This document shows positions 38,601 to 46,443 of a stretch of DNA of 64,000 nucleotides, one piece after another. Each line of letters begins with the position of its first letter. The first letter of the stretch is position 1. The notes beneath the pieces are model-generated. The model was not told where the DNA came from, made no database searches, and worked only from the letters and a program-made list of their open reading frames with translations. The stretch comes from Topomyia yanbarensis (Eukaryota; Arthropoda; Insecta; Diptera; Culicidae): positions 8,990,001 to 9,054,000 of the forward strand of contig NC_080672.1 of NCBI RefSeq assembly GCF_030247195.1. Direction: 5' to 3'. The translations under genes and the position numbers were made by a program.

Positions 38601-41600
38601 CACTTTTTGATGCTCAGCTCGAGTGGGGTGCAACAGTCGATAAAGAGTCCGGTTGATGAGGGGGCTTCAATTAAGGGGAGTTGGAGCATGATTCAATACA
38701 CTTTAGACAAGTTCTGGCGAAGATGGATCCTTGAGTATCTACCCACTATAACGCGAAGGACTAAGTGGTTCGACTGCGTACGAGCGATTAAGGAAGGGGA
38801 ATTAGTGTGGATTGTAGATGAGAACGTGAGGAATAAGTGGCTTAGGGGTCGCGTAATACGGACGTTTCCTGGCAGAGATGGAACGGCACGTCGGGCAGAT
38901 GTTCAGACATCATGTGGAATATTGCAGCGACCTATTGCCAAACTTGCTCTGATTGATATTGGTGTGAGTGACGCCGAAACTAACATTCAGGCGACACGCG
39001 GGGGAGGATGTTCGGTACAAGTAGGTGGAAAAACGCCCCTCGTAGACGACCACGAATCTGAGCCAAAAATCAAACGTTGACATTCGGTTGACACCGTCAC
39101 AGTGAGCTGTCAGATAACGTGTCACAACCCATCACTTTGACAAATTCATTGAAATTAATAGGAAGCAGGAGATTAAAAGTAAAATTAAAATTGAATTTAT
39201 GTTGTGCTTATATTCATTTACAATCTAAAATTTATTTGTAGCCTAAATTAAAATTAAATACTATTTTCGGAAGCAATTTCTGTTCAATTAAAATAAATCG
39301 GAGACTAGATTGTAAGTAAGAGCTAAGATTAAAATGTATCGTTCTCTAAAAATAAAATTTATTCACAACTTTAGCTGAATACTCTAAAACCGGGTGTTCT
39401 GCTGCGAGAATTCCGAAATCATCACGAACAGCCTTGATACCCATATCGGAAGCTTATAGTGGTGCAAAATGTTAAACTCGGGCCACTAGCTTCACGAAGT
39501 TAATTTTATAATACTTGACGTATGTAGTATCACATATTTCTATGTATTCGTGTAGTTTGTATTAACATTGTACAAAACCCAGTTGAGCAGCTAGTGTTTC
39601 AAAATACGAATTTAAGACGTGTGAGGGTTTAGTTTGCAGCGAATTTTGTATTATACGAGTGTTATTTTATGTAATACGCTTGTAAATATTACACGCAGTG
39701 TAGCATACCAATCATTCGATGACTTATAATTTCATTGAGCCTGCAATTATTGTCTTGAATCATTTGGATTAACGAGTTCGAATATTACCCCACAATAAAT
39801 TCTTTCAAAATTCTTCAATTTACTTGTTTAACAGAATTCTGACAGAGGATCCCTCATATATTATGAAACAAGCCCTAGAAAAAATTGGAATCGGGACGGT
39901 TCAATAAGGTGACCCAGAGAAACACAAAATTATTAGCAGGCTTCAAGTTTCCATAAAAATATAAATTTTAGGAATGCTTTATCTAGCCGAAAGTCTTGAC
40001 CAAACGATGATTTTTCTTTACAAAATAAGAAAAGATTTCGAAAAATTCAATAAACTCGTAAATAACGTCAGAACCAGTAGTCGCACTAAAACAAAATGCT
40101 CTAACGACCGAAAGTACATTCTATTACCTTTAATATTTCATATCGATGGACTACTACCGAAGGTATTGGAACGCGATTTTTCAGAACGAGAGGTGAAACC
40201 GACAAAACGTCCGTGCGGGAATTAGAACGCCAATTCGAACTCATGAATGCAATACACTTTCGTTCATATGTTTCCCGAATTGAATGCAGCGTGAAGGACA
40301 ATCCCAAACAAATTTTGATCTTACCTGCGGAACAAAACGTCCTCAGGCGGAATCCCGGAAAGCGTCAACTATCGAGACAGGACATCAACGTCACCAGCGG
40401 AGTCAGCAAATCTATTCTTGTCATCTTTCACCGAACATCAAGCACATACTAATCTTCGAGGGATTGATAGTTCCAAGGGTCCGGGGTCGGACGGGCTCCA
40501 ACCATCGTTCATCAAGAATTGCTCTTCATCTCTGGCGCTACAAGCATCTCTATAATTCAGTCGTTCTCTTGCTGAGAATATCACTTCCACGAAGTGGAAG
40601 GAAGCTTTGATAACTCCAATCCACAAAACCGGCAACGTACATGATGTCACAAATTACAGACGAATTTCAGTCTTGAGCTGCCTCCCTAAAATCTTTAGAT
40701 GTTATCTACCCCGCATTAAACACATCATCACTTAGGATCAGCATGGTTTAGTAAGAAAGCGCTCGACAGCTACTAATCTGAAGAGCTACGTGTCGTCGCT
40801 GATTGAAAAATTGGAAAAAACGATAACAGATCGATGCGGTGTACATCGATTTCTCGAAAGCTTTCGACCGTGTTCCTCATCAGCTTGCTGTGGAAAAGCT
40901 AAGGAGGACTGGTTTGCCGGACTGGCTGACTAATTGGATCTCCTCGTACCTTGCGAACCGCAGCGCGTTGGTGCGATTTGGAGCTACACTATCGGATCCT
41001 TTCCATATTACATCGGGTGTTCCTCAAGGAAGTCATCTTGGACCTCTTCTTTTTGTACTCTTCGTGAACGACCCCTGCAGTGAATTGTCATCGACCAAAG
41101 TCATGTATGCAGATGATTTGAAAATGTACCGTGTTATAAATACTGTGGTTGACTGTTGCGCTTTGCAAATGGCCCTTGAAAGGGTTATGGATTGGTGTGA
41201 CAGAAACGGCATGAATGTGAACATTCAGAAATGCAGCATAATCATTTTCGCACGAGTGAAATCGCCCATTGTTTTCGAATATTTAATGTCTTCTGCTCCT
41301 GTAGAACGAGTCGCATCCGTCAAGGATCTAGGTATCACTCTTGACTGTAAACGTCCGGTCACCGCACATGTTTCTTCTGTCACAGCTAAACCCTACGCTG
41401 TACTTGGACTCATAAAGCGCAACACCCGTGATTTCACTGATGTTTACTGTCCAAAATCGCTATACATCGCACTGGTACGCAGTATTCTGGAATATGGAGT
41501 TACTGTTTGGGCCTCGTATCACACCGTCCACATTAATCGTCTTGAACGGGAAGAGAAGAACTTCATCAGGTTTGCCCTTCGTCGGCTGCCCTGGCAAAAT

Positions 41601-44600
41601 CGATTACAACTACTTCCATACGAAGATCGCTGCACGGTGTCTTTTTTAACAACTTTATGCAAAAAAAATCAGCATCTCTGAAACTTCAGGATATGAAAGG
41701 ATGGGCTTTCCCCTTTCATTTGAAACCAACATCAAAATAATCCGTCGTGGGGTCTAGAGCAACTTTTTTTTTGAAGTTTTTTTTCGTGAAAATATAGATT
41801 TTACAATAGAACTAGTTCATATTTCTGTCCCTAGATGGTGCTTTAGACATTCGAACAACACTAAATGTGAGAATCTGATAGATATTTTAATTGTCTACAA
41901 CTTTGTTAACAACTAAAAACCGATTTGAAATTATCCGGAAAAGTTGTTTAATATTTTAACGAAGTCTAAGTTAGTTTCACAGAAACCCTAGTGGTTTGTA
42001 AGTCAATTCACACGCACTTTTTTCATTTGCCAAATACCTGTGTTTAGTTGAACAGTGCATTCAGCGGAATTTGAGAGCTTGGAAAGTCTCATCTTTTAGC
42101 TGAAAATTATAATTCCAGATTCCACCTGATATAGGGCACCATTAATATTTTTGGGATGAAAAGTCTTAGATAAGTGTTGACCAAACTAGTATGATATCAA
42201 TATTCTTTTCCAAGATGGTGAGTGATTCCTCCCGCAGAAACAGCTTTTTCAATGATGTATGCCTTCTTTTTCATTTTTTCGATTGTTCTCGGGGATGACT
42301 GATAGCTATTCTTGCATGAACCTCCTACTTTGTTAGCATCTTCGTATAAAATTCACTTGTCCTGAACTTCAACCTTTATATTTGAACAAACTCAATGAAA
42401 CTGTTAACACCATTGCAATATTTCGCGAATTTCTTTGCAATGCTTGGTTAAAAACGTTGATTCTCTTTTTCAAAATTAACTCAATATGACAAACAGTGAA
42501 CGAAAAACATTGAGTTTTTGGATCAAGATATTTTTTTTTGGGATATATTCGTGGATTTGTATGTATATATGGATTTTGTTGTACTCAAATCATATTTTAT
42601 TTTCAATACATTTCGCATAATCTAGGATCAATTTATCAACGATTTCACGCATAATTCTTAGGAAATGGCCGTAAAATCCAACTGCCACAATATACTTTGC
42701 GGAAAAATTTGAATAAATCGTTTTACGCTAACCACTAATTTGGACAGTTACTTCTGTGGTTTGCGTTCAATTATAAACTGTGTGTCCCAACATTTCGTCT
42801 TGAACAGAATTATAATAGCTGACTTAAACGATCATAACCTAAATTATGCGACGGATGGTCCTTTCGAAAACATAAATGTTAGCAAACCTTTGTAACCAAG
42901 CAATACCTTTCGATGAATGGTAGTTCCTTCGAACCTATCGGGAAAGATTACAAACTTGAACCAAAAGCACAAATAGTTTTCTGTCTTTGTCAAACATCCT
43001 GATTTTCAGAAGGTCAATAGGAATTGTCGACGAAGAAGTTGTAATGAATCCCGTCAAATATTTTCGTGTCAATAAACCCAATTATTTTTTTGGCAGTGAA
43101 ATAAGTTCGAGAAAATATATTTCCAAACCACTAGGCCTCGTGTGATCTCTATCTATCCTAGATATAACTTTGTTAAAATCTTAAACAACTTTTCCGGGTG
43201 ATTTCAGATCAATTTTTAGTTGCCACAAACTTGTAGACAATTAAATTTTCTATCAAATTCTCACATTTAGTGTTTTTTGAATGTCTAAAGCACCATCTAG
43301 GGACAGAAATATGAACTAGCTCGAGTAGTAAAACCAATATTGTTACGAAAAAACTTCAAAAAAAACTCTGGACCCCCCGACGGATCATTTTGATCTTAGT
43401 TTCAAATGAAAGGGGAAAGTCCATTCTTTCATATTCCGAAGTTTCAGAGATGCTGAATTTTTTTGCATAAAGTTGTTCTAATAAATACACCGTGCGCTGC
43501 GCTCTCATCAATCTCCCTACGCTGCGTAAAAGGCGAATATTTCTACAACGACTCTTAATCTTCGACTTGCTGCGTACAGACAAAATACATTCCCCTGCGC
43601 TCTTAGCAAAGCTTAACTTCAACGTTCCAGGAAGATCTTTCCGGATAAATGATTTTTTCCGGAGCTCAACACATCGTACGCTATACGACCAGAATAATCC
43701 TTTGGATGTTTGCTGTCAACTCTTCAACAGTGTCTATCATTTGTTTGATTTTAATATTAGTAAAGTATCGTTTAAATTAAAAGTATATTGTTACTCGAAA
43801 ACAGTTCTACTGTAAATTTTTTGGACCTCATTTTCGGATTCAGCTCCCCATTTTACATCAGAAATGGTGTTCGAATATTGAAGTTCAGATTTTTTTTGTG
43901 AACTAGTGTTATTATTGTAAAATATAATTAAACTAGGGACCATTCATAACTTACGTAACGCAAAAATTGCCCAAAATTGACCCCCCCCTCCCCCTATGTA
44001 ACAAAGTGTCACAAATTTTTCCATCCCCCCTCCCCTGTTACGTAACAAATTCCAAGAAAATTTTTTTTTTCTTCGGTGAAAACATGTTACGTAACGATCT
44101 ACTTAACACCCCCTCCCCCCTATGTCACAACTTGTCACAACTTCTCGTACCCCCTCCCCCCCTAAAAGCGTTACGTAATTTATGAATGGTCCCCTAGGTA
44201 TCATCAATAAGTTTATCTTTCAATCCAATTAATTTTGGTTTAGAGGGGATTTTAACCCCCAAGTTCCCCGACTACGTCAAATCTTCTGGAAGAATTGATC
44301 ATCAAAATTATTATAACAAATGGTGCACTATTTTACGTTGGAAATCTTCTTCGAAGTCGTTAAAGTTCCAAAATTGATGGTTTCGAAATTATGTGATCGT
44401 TAGAAGAGTTTTCGAATGTTTATTCCACTTTAAAGGTGCACATTCTATGATTTCACTAACATATTGCGATCAAGGAAGGTTTGAAAGCTGCTCTATATCG
44501 AATCTTGTTTGTAGACTGGTGGATTGCATCTGTTAGGCTGTTTTTGTTGCTGAGTTTTCAAAAAATTACATTATATTTAAACATTTTCAAAAAATCGATG

Positions 44601-46237
44601 ATTTTCATCAACCTCCCCTCTTCCCACCAAACCGAAATTCTAGCTACGCCATTGGTTAAAACTATGTCATTCTTGATGCTCGTATATGTCAAGATCAGCA
44701 CTGCCAATAAACGCATAAGAGTCCCATGTGGATTTTTGTCGAAAGTGAGTTATCCGTTGGATTGTATTCTGTATCACCACTGAATCACACTGCACAAATA
44801 AGATTACCGGGTTTGTTCAGAAAATATCGAAAAAATACCAAAACATGGTTGTCCCATCCATTTGACTCAATGGATGGGACAATCTTGAACAGTGTTTTTC
44901 TCGGCTTGCTGTTTTTCAACATGGGACTCTTATGCTGTTATGGGCAGAGCAGACGTAACACGATTTTTTCTATGTGTGCATGCATTGTGTGATACACATA
45001 TCAATCTGTTTTTAATCATTTCAATATCTTGGTAGTTTCAGCTGAGATTAATTTTTCCCCTAACCGAGTGATGGTTTTCCCAACATTCCATTAGTTTTCT
45101 ACCAGACAACCTTAATGGGCACGGCTAGCCACTTGCATGTTATCTTCCGCCTCACGTCAGATTGGTTTCTCATTTCCTCTTTTTCTCTCTCTTGTTCCTC
45201 ATATCTCTGTCAGGGTCCCGTTCAGGGTTTCAAAATTCTGCTGCACACCTCCAGCGAGTACCCGCAGGTCTCGAAGCAGTACTTTCGCGTGCCTCTCCAC
45301 CAAGAGGTGATCATCTCGGTAAAACCACAAATGATAACCACTTCCGACGGTTTACGTCATTACGCGCCGCACCGGTAAGAGAAGCAAAACAAAACTGCAC
45401 AAAAAAATGGCTCATTTTTCCCTTTGCTGTGCAATCTTTATCCCACCGTGTTGCATTGAAAACATTTCCGTTGGTCTTTCATCCCCCTTTTCCCGCCCCG
45501 CACCCCGTCCGGAAAGCCGCCAGTGCTACTTCAACCACGAGCGTCGGCTCAAGTACTTCCAAGTGTACACGCAGCAAAACTGCAAACTGGAATGCATCAC
45601 CAATTACACGCTGAATCTGTGCGGATGTGTCAAGTTCTCGATGCCACGCGACGCCCAAACCAAGGTATGCGGTGCCAGCAAGATTGAGTGCTACAACGAA
45701 GCGGAGGACGAATTGGCCGGACAGGAGGTTCGGCACAGTGTGGATAAAAAATCCACCCAGCGGAGCACGTGCGATTGTTTGCCTGCCTGCACCTCGGTGC
45801 AGTACGACGCGGAGATTTCGCAGGCCGACTTTGATTGGAAGAATCTTTTCCGTGCCTACAAGAGCCCACTGGACGAGTTTCCGGGGTAATGAAGAGGTTT
45901 TTAACAGAGCCAAATTTAACCGCATACTTTGATCGATTTGTTTTTTTTTCGTTTCAGCCTGCAGCTAGCCCGCCTGACTATCTACTTCAAGGAATCGCAG
46001 TTCATTACGTCCAAACGTAGTGAGCTGTACGGTGTGACGGATTTCCTAGCCAACTGCGGTGGTCTGCTTGGATTGTTCATGGGAATGAGCCTGCTGAGTT
46101 TGGCGGAGATTATCTACTTCTGTTTGATTCGTCCTTGCACACTGCTGAAGGGCTACCGGGCGAAGCAGAGCAAAGTGCACCAGAATGCGACGTTTGTTGC
46201 GCCAGTGTTCGAGATTGAGAAGCCGAAGGATACTTAG
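25680..46237 (+). CDS. Pickpocket-family DEG/ENaC sodium channel subunit, six exons
   Basis: Subunit of an amiloride-sensitive-type cation channel in the plasma membrane; insect ppk proteins act in mechanosensation, taste, water or pheromone sensing. Exons: 25680-25852, 25910-26161, 26222-26663, 45214-45374, 45517-45885, 45958-46237. They join in phase to 558 residues, a normal ppk length. Features seen: N-terminal gating motif with His43-Gly44 (SSVHGIKYF); TM1 about 59-76; FPAVTIC at 104-110; cysteine-rich loop beginning RQCYF at 344-348 and CITNYTLNLCGC near 373-386; TM2 about 498-523 with the selectivity-filter triplet Gly508-Met509-Ser510. The start ATG at 25680 is preferred to 25704 as the first in frame. 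The acceptor of exon 3 was chosen at 26221 because the one at 26211 breaks the frame. Intron 3 is 18,550 bp and full of transposons. Which ppk orthologue it is cannot be told by eye. Confidence 0.9.
26664..27914. other. Start of ppk intron 3; decayed repeat fragments
   Basis: Intron sequence without a host gene. 27060-27700 shares several phrases with 57120-57400 (taccttaaaatcaacagccagtacc against tacctccaaatcaatagccagcac, and ccaagatactgccggtgaggaa against ccaagatacggctgacgaggaa), so both are decayed copies of one element, possibly its coding part. A short palindrome (gttacgtgcaca / tgtgcacaacgtaat) lies at 26811-26840. Confidence 0.45.
27915..28631. mobile_element. ~0.7 kb inverted-repeat element between TTAA sites
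   Basis: The ends are ggggttatatatgttga at 27919 and tcaacatatataacccc ending at 28627, each bordered by TTAA (27915-27918 and 28628-28631). The interior has no transposase; the 87-codon minus-strand frame is low complexity. TTAA flanks suggest piggyBac-type movement. It lies within ppk intron 3. Confidence 0.7.
28632..30674. other. Intronic stretch with a small foldback repeat
   Basis: No gene. gtttcaaccagtagcagcat at 29003 onward (to ~29030) and its inverted partner at 29115-29140 (cgactaaaatgttgcaactg) form a foldback; a third related copy lies at 55148-55178. The rest is AT-rich with no recognised transposon ends. Confidence 0.45.
30675..30804. repeat. 130 bp spacerless palindrome
   Basis: The arms 30675-30739 and 30740-30804 pair outward from the centre ggcgcc without a loop, and both ends read cgtcagtaac inward. 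About 8-9 of 65 positions mismatch, so it is older than the hairpins at 3682 and 21916. It may be a small MITE. The repeated phrases cagttagac and agtaac(a/t)gacac are loosely like the motif at 24661, but homology is not established. Confidence 0.7.
30895..31717. mobile_element. Left arm of a large inverted-repeat element
   Basis: This ~820 bp is matched in inverted orientation by two separated blocks on the right: about 43770-43935 (outer part, for example gctgaatccgaaaatga against tcattttcggattcagc) and about 39640-40182 (inner part, for example tagtacgactactagttctg against cagaaccagtagtcgcacta). The right arm is split by the non-LTR element at 40183-43765. The BEL element sits at the inner edge of this left arm. 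Arms are diverged, so the element is old. Family unknown. Confidence 0.65.
31718..32139 (+). repeat. 5' LTR of the BEL/Pao element
   Basis: 422 bp, TG...CA ends, preceded by target duplication gcctt. It contains aataaa-type sequences in its second half (near 32000 and 32061) suited to polyadenylation. The element's open frame runs back into the last bases of this LTR without a stop, but the first ATG is outside it. Confidence 0.93.
32166..39080 (+). CDS. BEL/Pao gag-pol polyprotein, intact, with N-terminal PHD-type finger
   Basis: 2304 residues from the ATG at 32166; the frame is open from 32103 but without an earlier ATG. Domains in order: C4HC3 PHD-type zinc finger about 58-104; charged coiled coils about 126-180 and 330-440; gag (DUF1759-like) about 635-800; CCHC knuckle CPACGGGNH...C near 868-882 and a second Cys/His box to about 935; aspartic protease (DUF1758-like) with DDGS near 985; reverse transcriptase about 1260-1480 with YVDD at 1401-1404; RNase H with FVDASE near 1587 and TDS near 1664; integrase with HHCC finger about 1908-1950 and catalytic D (GIDYFG ~1976), D (TDNG ~2039), E (CWERM ~2088); C-terminal DUF5641-like part about 2200-2266. 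The last 72 bases lie in the 3' LTR. All catalytic motifs look intact. Confidence 0.93.
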   Translation: MDMHRRSIVRQTRSVTKAMAKAAKHNLANRKLSHEGSVLYDASFKATVIDTEHGNEHDCASCDRSNNAEWYMVQCKDCDRWYHFTCAKVDTATVQTTTFSCILCVPRIAIPALSSVMGQSSRSSARKARIDRELERLEEEKRLLDEMEKERFEQAQALLERTTQEKLERTKQYIAKKYDLRSQQDEEEVSSERSCRTHQSNNRVGDWIETQMKRTEGTSSDPVDIRSVKLTSTPLVKGLQGKTNSIQPPVTHAKTVLDVSSLVPTTGSITIDDKLEDDSVVVVEDKSSYHLISPTLPPVNIQPLLSLLEEAKTAPTGAVGQKLANEMSYDQWRHCAAALRKQELQHQKENDLRRKRELTLVEQLKALDSQRANDLSEQQRREADLKSQWHILRQEKAKLEMQQQLLVDKDIELQRLRESEQEHLRQLDHSRRREEQLAQRCIGGDVGQNCIKERQNFGNHPKSEVRSFTALKRTASEQRSHVRSESVSSGLSDEWYNVEMEKLQRAREENVKALQADKTAIPSNNLNYAAPSVSVVPSNAPPMSLINKSSPSYIQNQSIKPSIIASPMGQRTDYSCSMPTPHFSPHVPQISASNIPQMQSQWFPPSIAPINNMQLVPVGPTPQQLAARHVISKELPVFAGDPVDWPLFISSYQHSTEACGFSDSENLLRLQRCLKGSAKEAVSSFLLQPSTVYQVISTLQLLYGRPEQIVQNMIMKVRATPAPKADRWDSLMSFGLVVQNLCGHLKAVGLEKHLSNPMLLQELVEKLPATVKFNWALYQQEVSTVDLSTFSEYMAKVASATSSVVFVAGNTQRFQREERKPREKVYVNTHSAEQMHRRDRQENDRVQWERTKRQVSAALKITEPTASCPACGGGNHQAASCATFKKLAIDERWSIVKDRKLCRRCLTPHTRWPCKGEICGVNGCQKRHHRLLHYDQPTVEFKPSVSIANGTVTIHRQTTSSTLFRVLPVTLFGRKGQVNTYAFLDDGSSVTLVEKTIVDALGVEGKTESLCIQWTGGINKRYSDTQRVKLDIAGIGCSKRFSASDVYTVDHLGLPEQTLDYNEMAKQYNHLRGLPMISFKSAVPGILIGLSNAHLLATLKLREGRPQEPIAAKTRIGWAVYGSQRRGEEKLTHRQMHICAQTADNDLHELVREFFSIDSLGVVVAPNVEGLEEQRAREILEKTTVRTKNGRFSTGLLWKYDHIEFPDSRPMAEKRLRCLEKRLTKNPQLYDNVRGQIAEFQQKGYAHKATAEELARFDPFRTWYLPIGVVLSPRKPGKVRLIWDAAAKVNGISLNSKLLKGPDLLTPLLTVLFQYRERQVVICADIKEMFHQIVIREEDRSAQLFLWRDNNASPIETMVTDVAIFGATCSPAQSQYVKNLNATENAVEHPRAADAIKKRHYVDDYLQSVDTVEEAVEMAVEVTKVHAKAGFQIRNWVSNERGVLERIGEVSSTTVKRFVGDKETESERLLGLIWLPAEDVLSFSLDFREGIQRLVEWEAVPTKRELLRVVMSLYDPLGLVAAFVIHGKVIVQDVWRARIGWDDKIPEELFPRWRQWLTLLKTMENIKIPRCYFPGYNDSSFDSLELHVFVDASEQAFAAVAYLRIEERGQVRCVLVASKTKVAPLQALSIPKLELQAAVLGARLRKTIEEKHTLQIKRTCFWTDSTTVISWIKSDLRRYRPYVAFRVNEILSLSHIEEWRWIPTRLNIADEATKWGKGPSFDPDSRWYRGPEFLYDAEAEWPKDCRVSNETTAELRPAFVFTHYLLSPAIALERFSKWERLLRCVAYVHRYLDNCRRSFLKMPRETDGLTSENLKRAERSLWRLAQSEEFPDEVAILTRNLRKEPKERKPIEASSTIATAAPAIDEFGVMRVDGRTEKADCISYDAKYPIILPKSHRITKLLLDWYHRKLRHANQETVVNEVKQRFYIPKLRVQVQLARKECMLCRVQKTVPTVPKMGPLPRVRLTPFLRPFTFVGIDYFGPYLIKIGRCAVKRWVALFTCLTVRAIHLEVASSLSTDSCKKAIRRFIARRGAPQEIYTDNGTNFVGASRELQLELKKMNGELASTFTDACTQWRFNPPAAPHMGGCWERMVRSVKVALGSLPSSRKLDEESFVTLLTEAEHMINSRPLTFVPLSTITDEALSPNHFLMLSSSGVQQSIKSPVDEGASIKGSWSMIQYTLDKFWRRWILEYLPTITRRTKWFDCVRAIKEGELVWIVDENVRNKWLRGRVIRTFPGRDGTARRADVQTSCGILQRPIAKLALIDIGVSDAETNIQATRGGGCSVQVGGKTPLVDDHESEPKIKR
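38998..39008 (+). promoter_or_regulatory. Polypurine tract of the BEL/Pao element
   Basis: gcgggggagga ends directly at the first base of the 3' LTR, the expected place for plus-strand priming. It lies within the polyprotein frame. Confidence 0.75.
39009..39430 (+). repeat. 3' LTR of the BEL/Pao element
   Basis: 422 bp, identical to the 5' LTR except for one base. The polyprotein stop at 39078-39080 lies inside it. It is followed by target duplication gcctt. Confidence 0.93.
39436..40182. mobile_element. Loop and inner right arm of the large inverted-repeat element
   Basis: 39436 to about 39630 has no partner and is probably the unpaired centre. From about 39640 to 40182 the sequence is the inverted counterpart of about 31070-31717, for example aatattaccccacaataaat against its complement near 31535 and catatcgatggactactacc against its complement near 31105. 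The arm then stops where the non-LTR coding sequence begins. Confidence 0.6.
40183..43765 (+). pseudogene. Jockey/CR1-like non-LTR retrotransposon ORF2 fragment, broken
   Basis: Reverse transcriptase part of a LINE-type element. Recognisable in shifting frames: VKDNPKQFWSYL (about 40293), SSKGPGSDGLQPSFIKNC (about 40465), then one open frame 40839-41681 with SKAFDRVPHQL, SGVPQGSHLGPLLFVLFVND and the catalytic MYADDLKMY. After GAAGATCGCTG the frame is cut by the foldback at 41633-43494 and resumes as ALINLPTLRKRRIFLQRLL to SKVSFK near 43760. Upstream stops and frameshifts, absence of the endonuclease part and absence of a 3' UTR show it is dead. It interrupts the right arm of the large inverted-repeat element. 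A relative lies at 55225-57070. Confidence 0.85.
41633..43494. mobile_element. 1.86 kb foldback element, 5 bp target duplication
   Basis: The ends are cacggtgt at 41633 and acaccgtg ending at 43494. Arms of about 360 bp pair with few mismatches (gcatctctgaaacttc; ccctttcatttgaaac; catctagggacagaaatatg). The 5 bp cgctg flanks it at 41628-41632 and 43495-43499. Removing the element and one cgctg restores a continuous reading frame in the surrounding reverse transcriptase, which confirms the boundaries. No coding capacity. A relative, with the same arm phrases, is at 52005-54210. Confidence 0.85.
43770..43935. mobile_element. Outer right arm of the large inverted-repeat element
   Basis: Inverted counterpart of about 30895-31070: aattaaaagtatattgttac, gttctactgta, then tcattttcggattcagc and, further out, gaactagtgttattattgta match the complement of the left arm. 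It lies on the far side of the non-LTR insertion from the inner right arm, showing that the non-LTR sequence split this arm. Confidence 0.6.
43936..44193. mobile_element. 258 bp MITE with 25 bp inverted ends
   Basis: The ends gggaccattcataacttacg and its partner cgtaatttatgaatggtccc form inverted repeats extending through gtaacgc. cta borders both sides (43933-43935, 44194-44196). The interior has C-rich runs and further copies of gttacgtaac. This type of element is, from memory, common in insect genomes; its superfamily is not assigned here. Confidence 0.75.
44206..44656. mobile_element. Degraded, rearranged fragment of the 23509 hAT-type family
   Basis: The right part (44460-44656) matches the right end of the 23509-25405 element: gaaggtttgaaagctg, cttgtttgtagactggtgga, gattttcatcaac and ctagctacgccattgg. 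The left part (44212-44275: ccaattaattttggttt...aacccccaa) is the left end of that family in inverted orientation. Most of the interior is missing. Confidence 0.6.
44699..44951. mobile_element. ~250 bp hairpin MITE
   Basis: gcataagagtcccatgtgga near 44714 pairs with caacatgggactcttatgct near 44917, and the outer ctgcc/ggcag also pair. The centre holds a perfect 14 bp stem, ttgtcccatccatt 44849-44862 with aatggatgggacaa 44869-44882. No coding sequence. Confidence 0.65.
45214..46237 (+). CDS. ppk gene, exons 4-6 (palm, cysteine-rich loop, TM2)
   Basis: Exon 4 (45214-45374) follows ctgtcag and starts GPVQGFKILLH, a typical DEG/ENaC block. Its donor is gtaaga. Intron 4 (142 bp) has a pyrimidine-rich tract and ends ggaaag at 45516; that site restores the phase and gives APHRRQCYF. 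Exon 5 (45517-45885) encodes the cysteine-rich loop. Intron 5 is 72 bp, ending gtttcag at 45957. Exon 6 (45958-46237) encodes FLANCGGLLGLFMGMS, TM2 and a short cytoplasmic tail ending EIEKPKDT before tag. Confidence 0.9.
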
Positions 46238-46377
46238 TTGGTACCGGGAACTTACTTTCTATTCATTGAATATAGTATTCAATGTTCTGTTTTGGAAATC
46301 TTTTTGTAACTTTTGTTGGACTTGATGTATTCCACAGCGTTTAAGCTCATGAATAGAGTAATCCCAAAAAGGGTCGA

Positions 46378-46443
46378 AATAAATTAAAAAAAGCTCTAGA
46401 AGGCAGTCTCTAGTTGTCCATATCATATGCTATATTGAATAAA
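46378..46443 (+). terminator. Candidate polyadenylation signals of ppk
   Basis: aataaa occurs at 46378-46383 and again at 46438-46443, 141 and 201 bp after the stop codon. Either could direct 3' end formation. Confidence 0.5.

Larger units (their letters stand above)
31718..39430 (+). mobile_element. Complete BEL/Pao LTR retrotransposon, 7.7 kb, 5 bp target duplication
   Basis: Two 422 bp LTRs (31718-32139 and 39009-39430) begin TGTTCGG and end ACGAACA, and differ at only one position (G/A near 32077 and 39368). The 5 bp duplication gcctt lies at 31713-31717 and 39431-39435, the length usual for BEL/Pao. A purine tract, gcgggggagga at 38998-39008, directly precedes the 3' LTR. No standard tRNA primer-binding site beginning tgg follows the 5' LTR; only 26 bp separate the LTR from the ATG. 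One uninterrupted frame encodes all expected domains. The near-identical LTRs indicate a very recent insertion, in sense orientation within ppk intron 3. Confidence 0.95.

Noticed and set aside
31718..39430. Endogenous retrovirus with an envelope gene
   Set aside because: No env-like frame exists after the integrase; the stop lies in the 3' LTR. Domain order and the 5 bp duplication fit a BEL/Pao retrotransposon.
45479..45925. 148-codon minus-strand frame opposite ppk exon 5
   Set aside because: Antisense shadow of a GC-richer real exon.
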